Notes under the pieces: generated by a model
Told to the model about the DNA's origin: nothing
Seen by the model: the letters and a program-made list of their open reading frames with translations, nothing else
Database searches by the model: none
Position numbers and translations under genes: made by a program
Assembly: GCF_027107535.1 (NCBI RefSeq)
Contig: NZ_CP114283.1
Location: 6,200,001-6,264,000, forward strand
DNA: 64,000 nt
Source: Streptomyces aurantiacus
GTDB lineage: Bacteria; Actinomycetota; Actinomycetes; Streptomycetales; Streptomycetaceae
Direction of reading: 5' to 3'
Part shown: piece by piece, positions 62,054-64,000 of the stretch
Numbering within the stretch: the stretch's first letter is position 1
Layout: each line of letters starts with the position of its first letter

Positions 62054-63307
62054 GTGACCGTTCTTTCCGCCGCTCTGCTCGTGGCGGTACTCGCCGGTGC
62101 CGTGATCCGGCCGTTCGGACTGCCGGAAGCCACCGTGGCGGTCCCGGCCGCGGGCGTGGTGATGGCGACCGGCGCCATCTCCCTCGACCACGCGCGCGCC
62201 GAGGCGGAACTGCTCGGTCCGGTCGTCGGCTTTCTCGCCGCGGTGCTCGTACTGGCCAAGCTCTGTGACGACGAGGGGCTCTTCCAGGCCTGCGGCGCCT
62301 GGCTGGCCCGTACGTCGAAGGGAAGTCCGCAGCGGCTACTGGCCGCCAACTTCCTTCTCGCGTCGGTCATCACGGCCGTACTGAGCCTGGACGCCACGGT
62401 CGTCCTGCTCACTCCGGTGGTGTTCGCGACCGTGGCCCGCCTCGGTGCCCGCCCCAAGCCCCACGTGTACGCCTGCGCCCATCTGTCGAACACGGCGTCG
62501 CTGCTGCTGCCCGTCTCCAACCTCACCAACCTGCTCGCGTTCACGGCCAGCGGCCTGAGCTTCACCAGGTTCGCGCTGCTGATGGGCCCCGCCTGGGCCG
62601 TGGCCATCGCCGCCGAGTACCTGGTCTTCCGGCGCTTCTTCGCCGACGACCTCAAGGGCGACGCCGCCGAACCTGCCGACACCGACACCGACGGCGTCAC
62701 CGTCGAGATGCCCGTCTTCGCGCTGGCCACGGTCGCCTGCACCCTCGCGGGCTTCGTCGTGACGTCCGCACTGGGCGTCGAACCGGCCTGGGCGGCCTTC
62801 GCCGGCGCCCTCGTACTGGCCGGCCGCGCGCTGGTCCGCGGGCGCACCACCGCGCTCGCCGTCGTTCGGGCCACCTCGCTGCCCTTCCTCGCCTTCGTGC
62901 TGGCCCTGGGCATCGTGGTACGCGCCGTGGTCGACAACGGCCTCTCCGGCGCGCTCGGTCACCTGGTCCCGGACTCGTCGGGCCTGATGGCCCTGCTCGG
63001 CATCGCGGCCCTCGCCGCCCTGCTGGCCAACCTCATCAACAACCTCCCGGCGGTCCTGGTCCTGCTGCCCCTGGCCGCGGCGGCCGGCCCCGGACCGATC
63101 CTCGCCGTGCTGCTCGGGGTGAACATCGGCCCGAACCTCACGTACGCCGGTTCCCTGGCGACCCTGCTGTGGCGACGGATCGTCCACCAGCACGACCACG
63201 ACGTCGAACTCGGTGAGTTCACCCGCCTCGGCCTGATCACCGTGCCCGCCACACTGATCCCGGCCGTGGCGGCGCTCTGGGTCTCGCTGCGTGTGTTCGG
63301 GAGCTGA
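62054..63307 (+). CDS. SLC13/ArsB-type anion transporter
   Basis: The 417-residue membrane protein has about 11-12 helices and the two inverted half-repeats typical of the ion-transporter superfamily (LSLDATVVLLTPVVFATVARLG ... NTASLLLPVSNLTNLLAFT; ALLANLINNLPAVLVLLPLA ... NIGPNLTYAGSLATLLW). These loops carry the SNxTN / NxxPN-like substrate sites. Candidates are arsenite, dicarboxylates or other anions. The annotated GTG at 62054 has no ribosome site, while a CTG at 62039 follows GAAGGA by six bases and would add LSSAL, so the true start may be this rarer codon. It is divergent from paralogue 2; dyads lie in between. Confidence 0.82.
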   Translation: MTVLSAALLVAVLAGAVIRPFGLPEATVAVPAAGVVMATGAISLDHARAEAELLGPVVGFLAAVLVLAKLCDDEGLFQACGAWLARTSKGSPQRLLAANFLLASVITAVLSLDATVVLLTPVVFATVARLGARPKPHVYACAHLSNTASLLLPVSNLTNLLAFTASGLSFTRFALLMGPAWAVAIAAEYLVFRRFFADDLKGDAAEPADTDTDGVTVEMPVFALATVACTLAGFVVTSALGVEPAWAAFAGALVLAGRALVRGRTTALAVVRATSLPFLAFVLALGIVVRAVVDNGLSGALGHLVPDSSGLMALLGIAALAALLANLINNLPAVLVLLPLAAAAGPGPILAVLLGVNIGPNLTYAGSLATLLWRRIVHQHDHDVELGEFTRLGLITVPATLIPAVAALWVSLRVFGS

Positions 63308-63374
63308 AGCGCCCGCGCGGCGAGGTCGTGCGCGGAGCATTGACGCCGTGACATGGTCATGCAATGCTCCCGTT

Positions 63375-63388
63375 TGGGAGCGCTCCCA
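63375..63388. promoter_or_regulatory. CebR operator
   Basis: TGGGAGCGCTCCCA is the exact 14-base palindrome bound by the cellobiose-responsive repressor CebR in Streptomyces. It lies 64 bases before the GH9 start codon, in the promoter. Confidence 0.9.
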
Positions 63389-63451
63389 CAGCCCGGCCGC
63401 CCGCACGCGGCGGCATCCATGGACCCCGTTCCAGGCACCGGGAGGCGCTCC

Positions 63452-64000
63452 ATGCTCACGTTCCGGCACGTGCACCGACGCCCCACGAAACGACGTACCG
63501 CGAGACGCGCCGCGGCCGGCCTGCTGACGGCGGCCCTGCTCTCCGGCGGACTGGCCCTCGCGCCCGGCGCGACCGGCGCTCCGTCCGCCGCCGATCCCGC
63601 CGCCGCCGCGACCACGCCCGTGCGGGTCAACCAGGCCGGCTATCTGCCGAACGGCCCCAAACGCGCCACGGTGGCCACCGCGGCCACCCAGCCACTCACC
63701 TGGCAGCTGCGCAACACGTCCGGTGCCGTGGCCGCCTCCGGCCGGACCGTCGTACGCGGCGCCGACGCGGCCTCGGGCGAGGCGACCCACGTGGCGGACT
63801 TCTCCGCGTACCGCAAGGGAGGCCGCGGATTCGTCCTGGTGGTCGACGGGCGGAGCAGCGCCCCCTTCGACATCCGCGCGGACCTCTACGACGGCCTGCG
63901 CTCCGACGCCATGGCCTTCTTCTACCACCAGCGCAGCGGCACGCCGATCGAGGCCTCGCTGGTGGGCCCCTCGTACGCGCGGCCCGCCGGGCATCTCGGC
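63452..64000 (+). CDS. Secreted GH9-family cellulase, 3' end outside window
   Basis: The 183 visible residues include a long basic signal peptide (MLTFRHVHRRPTKRRTARRA then a hydrophobic stretch, with cleavage near an Ala-rich ATGAPSAADP). The start of the CelD-type N-terminal immunoglobulin-like domain follows, VRVNQAGYLPNGPKRATVAT, and the linker DLYDGLRSDAMAFFYHQRSGTPIE leads into the GH9 (alpha/alpha)6 barrel. Catalytic residues lie outside the window. GGGAGG precedes the ATG by six bases. The CebR operator upstream places it in the cellulose/cello-oligosaccharide regulon. Confidence 0.9.
   Translation, partial: MLTFRHVHRRPTKRRTARRAAAGLLTAALLSGGLALAPGATGAPSAADPAAAATTPVRVNQAGYLPNGPKRATVATAATQPLTWQLRNTSGAVAASGRTVVRGADAASGEATHVADFSAYRKGGRGFVLVVDGRSSAPFDIRADLYDGLRSDAMAFFYHQRSGTPIEASLVGPSYARPAGHLG

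Overview
The window is chromosomal DNA of a Streptomyces-like actinomycete. The evidence is very high GC, frequent GTG (and some TTG) starts, an AmfS/SapB-type lanthipeptide locus, several PP2C phosphatases of the RsbU/SpoIIE type, a subtilisin-inhibitor family protein, a CebR box and many secreted hydrolases. The content is accessory and secretory; no rRNA, tRNA, CRISPR array or transposase was seen.

Layout. 1-5.2 kb: an M6 metalloprotease (cut by the window edge), a TetR regulator, a divergent secreted beta-propeller protein and a convergent GH5 glycosidase; the last two share a near-identical operator. 5.2-7.4 kb: an Otr(A)/Tet(M)-type ribosomal protection GTPase with a candidate leader peptide. 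7.5-9.4 kb: an intact XdhC gene between decayed coxE-like and coxG-like remnants. 9.4-13.4 kb: an aminoglycoside-phosphotransferase-fold kinase, a phosphodiesterase and a PAS/GAF/PP2C/ATPase regulator. 13.8-20.9 kb: a complete class III lanthipeptide morphogen cluster (ramC, ramS, ramA, ramB and convergent ramR). 21.2-26.1 kb: another PP2C phosphatase, an S1 protease with an acidic repeat tail and a DJ-1/PfpI protein. 26.7-33.0 kb: a cysteine-free double-glycine precursor peptide followed by a three-gene NHLM-type exporter (HlyD, C39-peptidase ABC, second ABC). 33.2-37.4 kb: a DHA2 drug exporter, a frameshifted peptide-binding lipoprotein, a GNAT and an unknown protein.

37.6-45.2 kb: a sugar ABC operon (two permeases, binding protein, LacI regulator, DUF2264 protein) with two LacI-like operators, then a double-MerR regulator. 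45.4-50.2 kb: a 63-residue protein, an SSI-family inhibitor with Arg at P1, a protein with a possible ribbon-helix-helix segment and GATTAC operators at its start, an unknown protein and a lactate-oxidase family flavoprotein. 50.2-61.6 kb: two paralogous proteins with a sigma-factor-like head, zinc finger, membrane helix and ricin-type lectin tail bracket a Fic/Doc-like toxin-antitoxin pair, an ECF41-type sigma factor translationally coupled to an orphan cytochrome b, and a third PP2C phosphatase. 62.0-64.0 kb: an SLC13/ArsB-type transporter and the start of a GH9 cellulase behind a perfect CebR operator.

How it fits together. Two separate peptide-secretion systems lie within 20 kb of each other: a modified class III lanthipeptide and an apparently unmodified hydrophobic peptide. 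Around them are stress and morphogenesis regulators and polymer-degrading enzymes with local operators. The most unusual items are the cysteine-free peptide with its dedicated exporter, the sigma-like/lectin membrane paralogues, the ECF41-cytochrome b pair and the relic of a CO-dehydrogenase-type cluster.
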